DNA from: Haliea sp.
GTDB lineage: Bacteria > Pseudomonadota > Gammaproteobacteria > Pseudomonadales > Halieaceae
DNA length: 59,001 bases
NCBI GenBank assembly: GCA_030730585.1
Contig: JANQUV010000039.1
Span: 28,389-87,389, forward strand
Reading direction: 5' to 3'
Below, piece after piece: positions 8,988-16,762 of the stretch (position 1 is the stretch's first letter; each line of letters opens with the position of its first letter). The translations under genes and the position numbers were made by a program. Under the pieces are notes generated by a model. That model did no database searches. It worked only from the letters and a program-made list of their open reading frames with translations, and was not told where the DNA came from.

Positions 8988-10175
8988 TTAGCGTTTAATG
9001 ATCACCGAGCTACCGTGGCCGAACAGCCCCTGATTGGCCGTGATGCCGACGCGCGCGCCCTGCACCTGCCGATCACCGCACTCGCCGCGTAACTGCCAAA
9101 CGAGTTCGCAGACCTGAGCGAGTGCCTGTGCAGGCACGGCTTCACCGAAGCAGGCCAGGCCACCGGAGGGGTTGACAGGAATCTTGCCACCTACCGCTGT
9201 GTCGCCGCGGCGCAGATAGTGTGCCGCTTCGCCGCGTGGCGTGAGTTGAAGGTCCTCAATCCAGTCGAGCTCGAGAGCGGTAGACAGGTCATACACTTCC
9301 GCGAGGTCCACATCTTCAGGCCCAATTCCAGCCTCTTCATAGGCCTTTACCGGAAGTGCGGCGCGGAAGCTGTGTGCTTCAATGCCGGCTGCGGCTGCCG
9401 AGTCGGTGGCGATATCAGGCATCTCCACGACGGCGCTGGCAAAGCTTGGCGTCACGGTAGAAATAGCCGCGATGCGCGGGGCATCAGCCTTGCCAATGCG
9501 CCGTGCGTACTCCGCGCTGCACAAGATGAGTGCAGCACCGCCATCACTGGTGGCACAGATGTCCATCAACCGCAGAGGGTCTGCGACCATCGCTGATGCA
9601 GCAACGTCCTCCGCGGTAAAGCACTTGCGATAGCGTGCGCGGGGATTCTTGCTGCCAATCAGCGAGTTCTTCACTTTGACCGCAGCGAAGTCTTCCAGCG
9701 TATCACCGTACACGTCCATGCGGCGCCGGGCATACAAGGCAAAGTAGGTGGGGTTGGTGATGCCAAGGTAAAAACGCACCCAGTCGGGATCTTCGGGGCG
9801 GTAGCCGCCGGCCGGCGCCAGGAATCCTTTTGGTGTCGTGTCTGCACCGATCACCACCGCAACATCACAGGCCCCGGCGAGGATCTTGTTGCGCGCGGCG
9901 GCCAGAGCCTGAGACCCGGAAGCGCAAGCGGCGTAAGAGGTGTTGACCTCACAGCCCTGCCAACCCAGCGCTTGGGCGAAAGTCGCACCCGCTACGTAAC
10001 CAGGGTAACCACAGCGTACAGTGGCTCCGCCGGACACGAAGCCAACATCACGCCAGGGAATGCCTGCATCAGCCAGCGCCTCGCGGGCGGCGGCGACGCC
10101 GTACTCAACAAAATTGTGTCCCCATTTCCCCCAGGGGTGCATGCCGGCGCCAATGATCGCGACTTCATTACTCAT
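8988..10175 (-). CDS. Thiolase-fold lipid-transfer-protein-type enzyme (SCPx/Ltp family), DUF35 partner
   Basis: 395-residue thiolase-superfamily protein. The nucleophile region AACASGSQAL puts Cys at about 84. The NPSGG block is present near residue 335, and the C-end HGSSVII is typical. The GHPxG motif that supplies a catalytic histidine in degradative thiolases is replaced by FGEAVPA (about 343-349). This departure is usual for members that pair with a DUF35 protein, including steroid side-chain retro-aldolases (Ltp2 type). The start ATG at 10175 shares one base with the stop of the DUF35 gene (TAATG). Tight coupling with DUF35 argues for a heteromeric enzyme. Whether it performs thiolysis or retro-aldol cleavage is not decided here. 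Confidence 0.85.
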   Translation of the reverse strand: MSNEVAIIGAGMHPWGKWGHNFVEYGVAAAREALADAGIPWRDVGFVSGGATVRCGYPGYVAGATFAQALGWQGCEVNTSYAACASGSQALAAARNKILAGACDVAVVIGADTTPKGFLAPAGGYRPEDPDWVRFYLGITNPTYFALYARRRMDVYGDTLEDFAAVKVKNSLIGSKNPRARYRKCFTAEDVAASAMVADPLRLMDICATSDGGAALILCSAEYARRIGKADAPRIAAISTVTPSFASAVVEMPDIATDSAAAAGIEAHSFRAALPVKAYEEAGIGPEDVDLAEVYDLSTALELDWIEDLQLTPRGEAAHYLRRGDTAVGGKIPVNPSGGLACFGEAVPAQALAQVCELVWQLRGECGDRQVQGARVGITANQGLFGHGSSVIIKR

Positions 10176-10624
10176 TAGCGCTGCTCCCCTTGGTCGGCCA
10201 TGGGCCGCCATTTCCAGGTCATTTTGATATCGTCTTCGGTTTCGTGCAGCGGTTCCAGTACCAATTCCATGGCCATTCCCACTTTTAGGTCAGCAACATT
10301 GACGCCCGTGACCACCTGCCCCAATACCGTCATTTTCTCGTGCTCGAGGGTCACTGCAGCCAAGGTATAAGGCTCGAACGGCTCTGCGGCCACAAAGGGA
10401 GCTGGCGGCTTGTAGCAGGCATTGGTGTAACTCCACACGTGGCCTGTTCTGCTGAGTTCGACCTCTTTAAACTCAGTACTGTCGCAGTCAGGGTTTCTGC
10501 AATAGCGGGTTTGTTTGGGAAAAAAGTAGGTGCTACAGGCGCAGCACTGGGTACCGATCAGTCGAGGCTGATCGTCCATTGTGAACCAGCCTTCAATAGC
10601 TGGCGCAAGGGGTTTTTGACTCAT
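10175..10624 (-). CDS. DUF35 OB-fold protein with rubredoxin-like zinc ribbon
   Basis: 149-residue acyl-CoA-associated OB-fold protein of the ChsH2/DUF35 type. The N-terminal zinc ribbon has CxxC at 27-30 and a second Cys pair at 42 and 47. The OB-fold portion follows, with GHVWSYT and FEPYTLAAVTLE. DUF35 proteins act as obligate partners of thiolase-like enzymes, stabilising them and binding the acyl-CoA. I chose ATG at 10624 because GGAG stands about seven bases upstream. Another in-frame ATG five codons earlier lacks this. The gene is first in a two-gene operon with the thiolase and divergent from the SDR at 10878. Confidence 0.85.
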   Translation of the reverse strand: MSQKPLAPAIEGWFTMDDQPRLIGTQCCACSTYFFPKQTRYCRNPDCDSTEFKEVELSRTGHVWSYTNACYKPPAPFVAAEPFEPYTLAAVTLEHEKMTVLGQVVTGVNVADLKVGMAMELVLEPLHETEDDIKMTWKWRPMADQGEQR

Positions 10625-10719
10625 GGGATACTCCGCCAATGTTCGATGTTCAGGGTACTACCCGTCACCCGCTGCAGGCAACCGGGCAGGCAGGTCGGTG
10701 CGCTTCTCTAAGGTGGGGT

Positions 10720-10755
10720 ATACCAATGCAGACCTATGAGAGATGGGCTTGGTAT
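10720..10755. promoter_or_regulatory. Inverted repeat in the divergent DUF35/SDR intergenic region
   Basis: ATACCAA (10720-10726) and TTGGTAT (10749-10755) form a seven-base inverted repeat with a 22-base gap. It sits about 100 bases before the DUF35 start and 120 before the SDR start. It could be an operator for both operons. There is no other support. Confidence 0.25.
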
Positions 10756-10877
10756 TCATGCGCCGTCCCCCGGTTCAGTAAGTTGAGCTTTGCTCTAGTG
10801 CGTTGCTCGGCGGTTAACACTTGGGAGGCACGAGGGGCCACAATACGGCTTTAACTGTGCAATCAGGGAGTATCAAC

Positions 10878-11639
10878 ATGAAACGTTATGCGATGACCGG
10901 CGGCGCTACGGGGATTGGCGCCGCGCTGCGCAAGCAGCTCAGTGCAGCGGGCCACGAAGTGATTTCAATCGACATTAAGGAAGGCGATATTATTGCGGAT
11001 CTCTCGACGCAAGAGGGGCGTGATCGTGCGCTGGCGGAAGTGCACGCGCGTGCGGCAGACGGCCTCGACGGCTTTATTGCCTGCGCCGGGTTACCTCCCG
11101 TCGCGCCGCCGCGCATTATTGCCGCGGTAAACTACTTCGCGGCCGTGGTGATGGCGGCCGGGTTGCGCGATTTGGTCGGAAAGCGGCGTGGCACGGTACT
11201 GCTGGTGAGCTCAAACTCAGCGCCAATGATGCCCACAGCGCACCCCTTGGTACAGGCTTTTTTGGCCGACGATGAGGCCCCGGCCCTGGAAATTGCCGAG
11301 GGCGAAGCAGGTCAAACCGTGTATGCAGGGTCCAAACACGCGTTGACCGTGTGGATGCGTCGCAACGTGGTGAGCTGGGCCAAAGAAGGCGTTCGGCTCA
11401 ATGCCATTGCCCCGGGCATTACCGACACACCGCTCACTCAGCAGGTATTTGCCGACGAGGATCTGGGCGATGTAATGCGTGATTTCAGTGCCAGCGTGCC
11501 TTGGGGCAAAACCGCTCAGCCAGAGCAGATCGCCAATGTCATGCGCTTCATGCTGAGCGACGAGGCCGACTTCGTCTGTGGTTCGGTATTCTTCGTTGAT
11601 GGTGGCTCAGACGCGATGTTGCGCTCGGATCAGTTCTGA
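10878..11639 (+). CDS. SDR oxidoreductase resembling 3-alpha-hydroxysteroid dehydrogenase/carbonyl reductase
   Basis: 253-residue classical short-chain dehydrogenase. The cofactor loop is TGGATGIG (7-14), and the catalytic set is Ser at about 111-112 with Tyr149 and Lys153 in YAGSKHALT. An insertion before the catalytic Tyr (QAFLADDEAP region), the following TVWMRR and the C-terminal FVDGGSDAMLR strongly recall Comamonas 3-alpha-HSD/carbonyl reductase, where the same region forms the substrate lid. The start ATG at 10878 has GGGAG nine bases upstream. It is divergent from the DUF35-thiolase operon and convergent with the lipoprotein gene downstream. An alicyclic or steroid-like hydroxyl substrate is inferred, not shown. 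Confidence 0.88.
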   Translation: MKRYAMTGGATGIGAALRKQLSAAGHEVISIDIKEGDIIADLSTQEGRDRALAEVHARAADGLDGFIACAGLPPVAPPRIIAAVNYFAAVVMAAGLRDLVGKRRGTVLLVSSNSAPMMPTAHPLVQAFLADDEAPALEIAEGEAGQTVYAGSKHALTVWMRRNVVSWAKEGVRLNAIAPGITDTPLTQQVFADEDLGDVMRDFSASVPWGKTAQPEQIANVMRFMLSDEADFVCGSVFFVDGGSDAMLRSDQF

Positions 11640-12235
11640 GCCGCGTCGCCGGCGTCTGCCGCACTGCGGATGACGTTGGCAATCTCCTCACTCAGCTTTT
11701 CAAGCAGCGTGCTGTAGGCGGCTGCCGTGGCACTGGCTTGCCAGTCGGGCCCTTGCACCGGCGTCGACCATCGACTGATTCTTTGTGCCAGCAATACATC
11801 GCTGTCGCGGCGTGTCACCCGCCACTCGGCTACCAGTTCCGCACTGCTGCTGCTGGCGTCCAATGCAAGTATGGACACTTGCACGGCAAAGTCGGGGAGG
11901 TCATCGCGCCGCCACGGGTGAGGGCGTATATCCTGAGTGTTCAGGCCAGTAGACAGGTTGAGGCCAAGCACGCGCTGTATGCCCGCTGGTAGTGGTTCAG
12001 CCCAGCGTTCGTAGCTAGCAACATGTAAGCGATTGCCACCTTCGCTGTAGACCATGGCGTTTCTGTTTAAGTATTCCGGAATCGTGATCGGGCCCACGCC
12101 TACTGATGGTGCATGGCCGGTGGCGGCAGCCTGCTGATTGCTGCTCAGCACATAGTGTTGGTGCTGGGGAGAGGTGCCACATGCCACTAAAAGCAGAGTT
12201 GTTGCAACGCACAACAGATGTTTGATGGAGTTCAT
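11630..12235 (-). CDS. PqiC/ABC-type transport auxiliary lipoprotein (DUF330)
   Basis: 201-residue outer-membrane lipoprotein. The signal peptide ends in the lipobox LVAC with Cys at 19. The rest matches the PqiC/YmbA family: VGVGPITIPEYLNRNAMVY near the N-end and GPDWQASATAAAYSTLLEKL near the C-end. It is the last gene of the four-gene lipid transporter operon, and its ATG overlaps the MCE gene stop (ATGA). In Pqi-type systems this lipoprotein docks the MCE tube to the outer membrane. The 3' end overlaps the convergent SDR gene by about ten bases. Confidence 0.88.
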   Translation of the reverse strand: MNSIKHLLCVATTLLLVACGTSPQHQHYVLSSNQQAAATGHAPSVGVGPITIPEYLNRNAMVYSEGGNRLHVASYERWAEPLPAGIQRVLGLNLSTGLNTQDIRPHPWRRDDLPDFAVQVSILALDASSSSAELVAEWRVTRRDSDVLLAQRISRWSTPVQGPDWQASATAAAYSTLLEKLSEEIANVIRSAADAGDAAQN

Positions 12236-13203
12236 TGGCTGTTCTCACTCTTGCCACGAAGCAGCGACTCAGGCTGCTCCTCTAGGGTTTTTGCCAGCAT
12301 CTGAAGAGCGCGGCCCGCCAGCGTCAGCTCGTACAGCGCCTCGTTGAGCCGATAAGCGGTGGCAGAATCTTCAGACACCAGTCCGTCGATTTCGCCCATT
12401 GTGCTTTCAAAGCGCTCAGTGGCATTGCGCAAGGCGGTCATATTGTCTCGCAGCAGTGCGGTAAGCTGGGGTAATGTATTAGTAGCTTCTGCGACCAGCG
12501 CGTTGGAGCTTTTCAACATGCGGTCGATCTCAGTGCCTGCGCTGGATACGGTGGTTTCCAGCTGGGTGGTTAGAGCCTGGACGGCGACCAGGGTTTGCCC
12601 AATATCTGCAGGCAGCTGCTGGAAAGGCTCCTGCTTGACGAATGCGTTTACGTTGGAAGCAATACTCTGCAGGTCGGCGGCCATCTGCGCGAGATCGAGT
12701 GATTCGATTTGGCTGGTTATGCGCTCTAGCTCTGTGGGTATGGTGGGGATCTGCGTGTATTGAGTCTCAATGGAAGGCAGGTCGACGGGCGTCTCAGGGT
12801 GAAAGTCCAGTTGCACATACAGCAACCCTGTCAGCAGGCTTTGGGTGTTCAGTTGGGCGCGCAGGCCGCGGCCAATGAGGTCGTCGATGAGAGCGGCAGA
12901 GGATCGGTCGGTCATCTGTACGCTGTCGCCCGACAATTCAGCTTCGACCTGCATAATGAGTTTTGCCGTCGCGCTATCCAGCAACAAGTTAATGCCGGTA
13001 ACCTGGCCGACTTCGACGCCTCGTAAGGTCACCGGTGCGCCTAAGCTCAAGCCTTTCACTGAGCTGTCAAAGATCATCACGACTTTGCTGCGGTCGCTGC
13101 CCAGGCCTGAACCCAGCACGAATAAAAGAGTCGCCACCACAATTAGCAGGGCACCTATAATGAAGCCGCCAATAGCGACACTGTGTGATCGTTCTTCAGA
13201 CAT
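12232..13203 (-). CDS. MCE-domain protein of a Mla/Pqi-type lipid ABC transporter
   Basis: 323-residue MlaD-like protein: one N-terminal membrane helix (about 11-32), then a single MCE domain (GLSLGAPVTLRGVEVGQV core). A long helical coiled-coil tail follows, which in this family builds a hexameric tunnel for lipid passage. It is longer than E. coli MlaD (183), so the tail could span more of the periplasm, as in LetB/PqiB-like designs with fewer MCE modules. It overlaps the ATPase gene upstream and the lipoprotein gene downstream, consistent with a single operon. Confidence 0.9.
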   Translation of the reverse strand: MSEERSHSVAIGGFIIGALLIVVATLLFVLGSGLGSDRSKVVMIFDSSVKGLSLGAPVTLRGVEVGQVTGINLLLDSATAKLIMQVEAELSGDSVQMTDRSSAALIDDLIGRGLRAQLNTQSLLTGLLYVQLDFHPETPVDLPSIETQYTQIPTIPTELERITSQIESLDLAQMAADLQSIASNVNAFVKQEPFQQLPADIGQTLVAVQALTTQLETTVSSAGTEIDRMLKSSNALVAEATNTLPQLTALLRDNMTALRNATERFESTMGEIDGLVSEDSATAYRLNEALYELTLAGRALQMLAKTLEEQPESLLRGKSENSQ

Positions 13204-13981
13204 TGCCCGGTGTCTCCCCTGCGGCGGCGCTGCGTGTCAGAAATTGTCGCACCACGGCCTGTTCGCTGTGTTCGCGCAATTCTTGCGGATTGCCATAGCC
13301 GATCATGGTGCGTGTGCTGGCATCCAGATATACGCTGTTGTTGGCAATGGCGAAAATGCTGGGTAGTTCGTGGGTCACCATGACGACAGTAGCGCCAATG
13401 GATTCCTTGAGCTGTAATATCAGGTCATCCAGCAGTTGCGAGCTTATGGGATCCAGCCCTGCGGAAGGTTCATCGAAAAACAGAATTTGCGGGTCTAGCG
13501 CAATGGCTCGTGCCAGTGCGGCACGTTTGTTCATGCCGCCGCTGATTTCTGAGGGGTAGTAGCTCTCGAAGCCACCCAAGCCTACCAAAGACAGTTTGTA
13601 GCGCACCACGTCCTTGATCTGTGCCGCAGAAAAATCGGTGTAGAGCTGCAAAGGGAGGCTAACATTTTGTTCCAGTGTCATGGCGCTGAACAAGCCCCCT
13701 GACTGGTAGGTGATGCCCCAGCCGCGCCGCATAACATTACGCTCGGTGGCGGTCGCGCTGGTAAAGCTGCTGCCAGCATAGCGTATTTCACCTTTGGCGG
13801 GTTCCAGTAGCCCCAGCATGTGCTTGAGCATGGTGCTCTTGCCGCAGCCGCTACCCCCCATGATGACAAAGATGTCACCCCGATATACCGAAAAGTTGAG
13901 GTCCCGCTGAATAACGGTGCTGCCAAACGCCATGGTCAGGTCGCTCACTTCGATATGGACTTCTCGTCTGTCGGTGCTCAT
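13196..13981 (-). CDS. ABC transporter ATP-binding protein (MlaF-like)
   Basis: 261-residue ATPase powering the lipid transporter. Walker A is GGSGCGKST (42-50), the signature is ISGGMNKRAALARA, and Walker B is ILFFDEPSAGLDP followed by the switch His in MVTHE. The SGGM signature in place of the usual SGGQ, and overall similarity, place it in the MlaF branch. The ATG overlaps the permease stop as ATGA and its own end overlaps the MCE gene start, so expression is coupled. Confidence 0.92.
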   Translation of the reverse strand: MSTDRREVHIEVSDLTMAFGSTVIQRDLNFSVYRGDIFVIMGGSGCGKSTMLKHMLGLLEPAKGEIRYAGSSFTSATATERNVMRRGWGITYQSGGLFSAMTLEQNVSLPLQLYTDFSAAQIKDVVRYKLSLVGLGGFESYYPSEISGGMNKRAALARAIALDPQILFFDEPSAGLDPISSQLLDDLILQLKESIGATVVMVTHELPSIFAIANNSVYLDASTRTMIGYGNPQELREHSEQAVVRQFLTRSAAAGETPGNV

Positions 13982-15117
13982 CAGATATCCAGGTGTTGGA
14001 ACAGGATATTGATGGCGGCATCCGCGACAATCAGGTACACCAGCGCCGTGACGACTGCCTCCGTCGCGGCTTTGCCAACGCCGGCGGAATTGCGTCCGGA
14101 CTGCATGCCTGCGCGGCAGCCGGCAATTGCAATGAGTACGGCAAAGATAACGCTTTTTAGCAGCCCAATGCCTATGTGCGCGATATCTACGGCAGCGTTC
14201 GCCTGGTTTGCGTACTGCAGCAGTGAGATCCCCATGCCTCCAGCGACGATCCCGCCGCCGACAATGCCGAGCAGGTTTGCGTAGATCGTCAGCAACGGCA
14301 TAGTGAGTATCAGGGCGAGCATGCGTGGAATGACGAGAAACTCGATGGGAGAAACGCCCAAGGTGCGTACTGCGTCGATTTCTTCGCTGGCCTGCATGGT
14401 GCCCAGCTGGGCTGCATAGGCCGCACCCGTGCGACCCGCCATGACTATGGCCGTCATCAGCGGCCCCATCTCGCGTAGCAGGCCGATAGTGACGAGGTCG
14501 GCCACATAAATGCCAGCACCAAACTGCTGCAACTGAACCGCACCCAGATAGCCTAGAATCATCCCCACCAAGATGCTGGTGAGGCTAATGATAGCAAAGG
14601 CGTCAGGGCCTGATTGGTAACAGAAGTTGCGGAAGTCAGAAAAGCGCGTATTGGCTTTGCCGGTGATGAGTGCTCCCAAGGCGATACAAATGTCGCCAAA
14701 GAAAGCCAGTGACTGACGCAGGTCGTCGATGATGCCTTGCAGCGCTTGTGTTGGGCTGCGTAGTCGCTCCCACCATGCTTTATTGGCTACCTGTTGCCGG
14801 CGGTGGGTAGGGACTGAAGTGGCAATTGACAACAGGCGTCGCGCGTTGTCGGGCAGTGCGCTGGTATCGAGTTCAATCTCGCGTTCGCTGCAGTAGCTTG
14901 CGCATTTCAACAGGAACGACATCAGCAGCGTGTTCCACTCGCCAAGTTGATCGCAATTCAGGCAAATGGTGCCAGCTCCGGCACCGTTGAGTTGTGCCTG
15001 CAGTGTGCGGAAGTCAGGTACTACCGCAGCGCTAACCCAGTCTCCTTGCAGCAACAGCGTTACAAGGTTGCGAGAGTTGTCGACCTGTAATTCGAAGCCG
15101 GTAGCCGGCCTATCCAT
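13981..15117 (-). CDS. MlaE-family lipid ABC permease with N-terminal STAS domain
   Basis: 378-residue permease with two parts. The first 90 residues form a STAS-like alpha/beta domain (LLQGDWVSAAVVPDFRTLQA, later TICLNCDQLGEWNTLLMSFL). The remainder is the MlaE permease with the family stretch MGPLMTAIVMAGRTGAAYAA and about five helices. In E. coli the STAS subunit (MlaB) is a separate protein, so here it is fused to the permease. ATG at 15117 was taken. A TTG fourteen codons upstream is in frame (392 residues) and cannot be excluded. It is the first gene of the operon. Confidence 0.88.
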   Translation of the reverse strand: MDRPATGFELQVDNSRNLVTLLLQGDWVSAAVVPDFRTLQAQLNGAGAGTICLNCDQLGEWNTLLMSFLLKCASYCSEREIELDTSALPDNARRLLSIATSVPTHRRQQVANKAWWERLRSPTQALQGIIDDLRQSLAFFGDICIALGALITGKANTRFSDFRNFCYQSGPDAFAIISLTSILVGMILGYLGAVQLQQFGAGIYVADLVTIGLLREMGPLMTAIVMAGRTGAAYAAQLGTMQASEEIDAVRTLGVSPIEFLVIPRMLALILTMPLLTIYANLLGIVGGGIVAGGMGISLLQYANQANAAVDIAHIGIGLLKSVIFAVLIAIAGCRAGMQSGRNSAGVGKAATEAVVTALVYLIVADAAINILFQHLDI

Positions 15118-15195
15118 TGCCTGAACACTCTGAATCTTTCGCGACGTAGCGTAACGCAAAGGCCACTTTATCGCCAGTCAGCGCTATGTGGGCGG

Positions 15196-15723
15196 CTATT
15201 GGAAGGGTAATGCAGGCCGCACCTTTTCAATGACTGCGCTTGCATCCCGGTAGATGTTTTCAACGGACTTTTGGTTGCCGGCCTGCTGTCGCCGCGAGAT
15301 CATGGTCATGGGGAAGAGGTAATGGTCTGTTTGCTGGTAGCGCAATGCCCGACTGCGCCCGGCCTTGTCTTCATAAATCACCCAATGCAGGTCGAGCTCG
15401 CTGGCGAGCAGGTCACCCAGTACAAGGCCCATGGCCTGCAGTGCTCTAGCGTCTTCTGCGCCGACGATGCCCTGATCCAGAAGCCTTTGTAGCATGCGGA
15501 TGTCGCGTCCGGGGTTGCCGCTGATGCCCTGCCCAAGACGACGGCGCGCCGTTTCATCGATGCTGGCGCGTTGTTGCGCCATAAAGGCAAGGTCGACCAG
15601 GGATAGTTTGCTGATCTCCACCGCCGGCGGTGCCGCGCCCGCCAAGGTGGGTAAGGCCAGCGCTATGATGACGGCCACAAGGCCAGTGCTAAGAAAGCGT
15701 TGGGTGGTCACGGAAGGTCTCAT
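15196..15723 (-). CDS. Secreted DUF3806-type protein
   Basis: 175-residue exported protein of unknown function. A signal peptide (residues 1-30, ending TLAGAA) is followed by a compact domain. Recognisable conserved features are the basic RRRLGQ helix, the segment LGDLLASELDLHWVIYEDKA and the Trp/Tyr pair typical of DUF3806. The start ATG at 15723 has GGAG six bases upstream. A longer in-frame extension runs into the dapA coding region and is not credible. It is divergent from dapA and lies behind the lipid-transporter operon on the same strand, with a 78-base gap. Confidence 0.7.
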   Translation of the reverse strand: MRPSVTTQRFLSTGLVAVIIALALPTLAGAAPPAVEISKLSLVDLAFMAQQRASIDETARRRLGQGISGNPGRDIRMLQRLLDQGIVGAEDARALQAMGLVLGDLLASELDLHWVIYEDKAGRSRALRYQQTDHYLFPMTMISRRQQAGNQKSVENIYRDASAVIEKVRPALPFQ

Positions 15724-15889
15724 GGTATACTCCAGTGCTGAAGTCGGCTCGGGGCCGCGAGTGTGCAGTGTCATCGATTTTAGCGCATCGCGGTTGTCAT
15801 CGTGTCCCCGGCATGGATAATTGCGCACTTCTTTACTCCGGCGTTCAGCGATAGTGGCCAACGCCCGGCACATTTCTGGAGATTTTCCG

Positions 15890-16762
15890 ATGATAACCGG
15901 CAGTATTGTCGCGCTTGTAACGCCGATGCACCCGGATGGTAGCTTGGACTGGGACCGTCTGGAGCGTTTGTTGGATATGCATATCACGGCTGGCACCAGC
16001 GCGATCGGTGCTGTGGGGACCACCGGCGAGAGCGCAACACTTAGCGTGCCGGAGCACCTTGAGGTGATTCGTCACTGTGTACGTTACGTTAATGGCCGGA
16101 TTCCGGTCATCGCTGGCACGGGCGCCAACTCGACGCGCGAGGCTATCGAGCTGACCAGTGTGGCGGCGCAAAACGGCGCCGATGCCTGCCTGCTGGTAAC
16201 GCCGTACTACAACCGCCCCACACAGCGCGGCCTGTATGAGCATTTTAAAGCCATTGCTGCCGCTGTTAGCATACCGCAGATCCTGTACAACGTACCCGGG
16301 CGCACCGCTGTGGACATGGACAATGACACGGTCGTACGTTTATCCGAATTGGAGAACATTGTCGGTATCAAAGACGCTACCGGTGATCTGTCGCGGGTGC
16401 CAGATTACAAGGCCCGCTGTCCGCAAGATTTTGCGATCTACTCCGGCGACGATCCCACGGCGATGGAGCTGATGCTGGCGGGCGGTCATGGCAATGTGTC
16501 GGTGACCGCCAATATTGCCCCGCGCCCGTTGGCGGATGTATGTCGCCTGGCTCTGGAGGGTAAGCGGCCCGAGGCGGCTTTAATTAATGACCGCTTGTCT
16601 GGCCTCAACCGGGCTTTGTTTCTGGAAGCCAATCCGATTCCGGTGAAGTGGGCGATGCAGCAGCGTGGCTTGATCGAAGCGGGTATTCGGTTACCCTTGA
16701 CGCCACTGGACGAGCGCTTTCATGCGCAGGTCCTGGCAGCTCTGGAGGCGGCAGGAATTTAA
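15890..16762 (+). CDS. dapA: 4-hydroxy-tetrahydrodipicolinate synthase
   Basis: 290-residue class I aldolase that condenses pyruvate with aspartate semialdehyde, the committed step to diaminopimelate and lysine. Motif GTTGES is at 43-48, Tyr133 lies in LYNVPGRT with Arg138, and the Schiff-base Lys161 lies in GIKDAT, exactly the E. coli numbering. ATG at 15890 is preceded by GGAG eight bases away. An upstream in-frame extension of 23 codons has no such site. The stop overlaps the bamC start (TAATG), a gene order (dapA-bamC) shared with E. coli. Confidence 0.97.
   Translation: MITGSIVALVTPMHPDGSLDWDRLERLLDMHITAGTSAIGAVGTTGESATLSVPEHLEVIRHCVRYVNGRIPVIAGTGANSTREAIELTSVAAQNGADACLLVTPYYNRPTQRGLYEHFKAIAAAVSIPQILYNVPGRTAVDMDNDTVVRLSELENIVGIKDATGDLSRVPDYKARCPQDFAIYSGDDPTAMELMLAGGHGNVSVTANIAPRPLADVCRLALEGKRPEAALINDRLSGLNRALFLEANPIPVKWAMQQRGLIEAGIRLPLTPLDERFHAQVLAALEAAGI

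Noticed and set aside
15724-16023. Longer version of the DUF3806 protein starting inside dapA
   Set aside because: The signal peptide and ribosome site fit ATG 15723; the longer version reads antisense to dapA.
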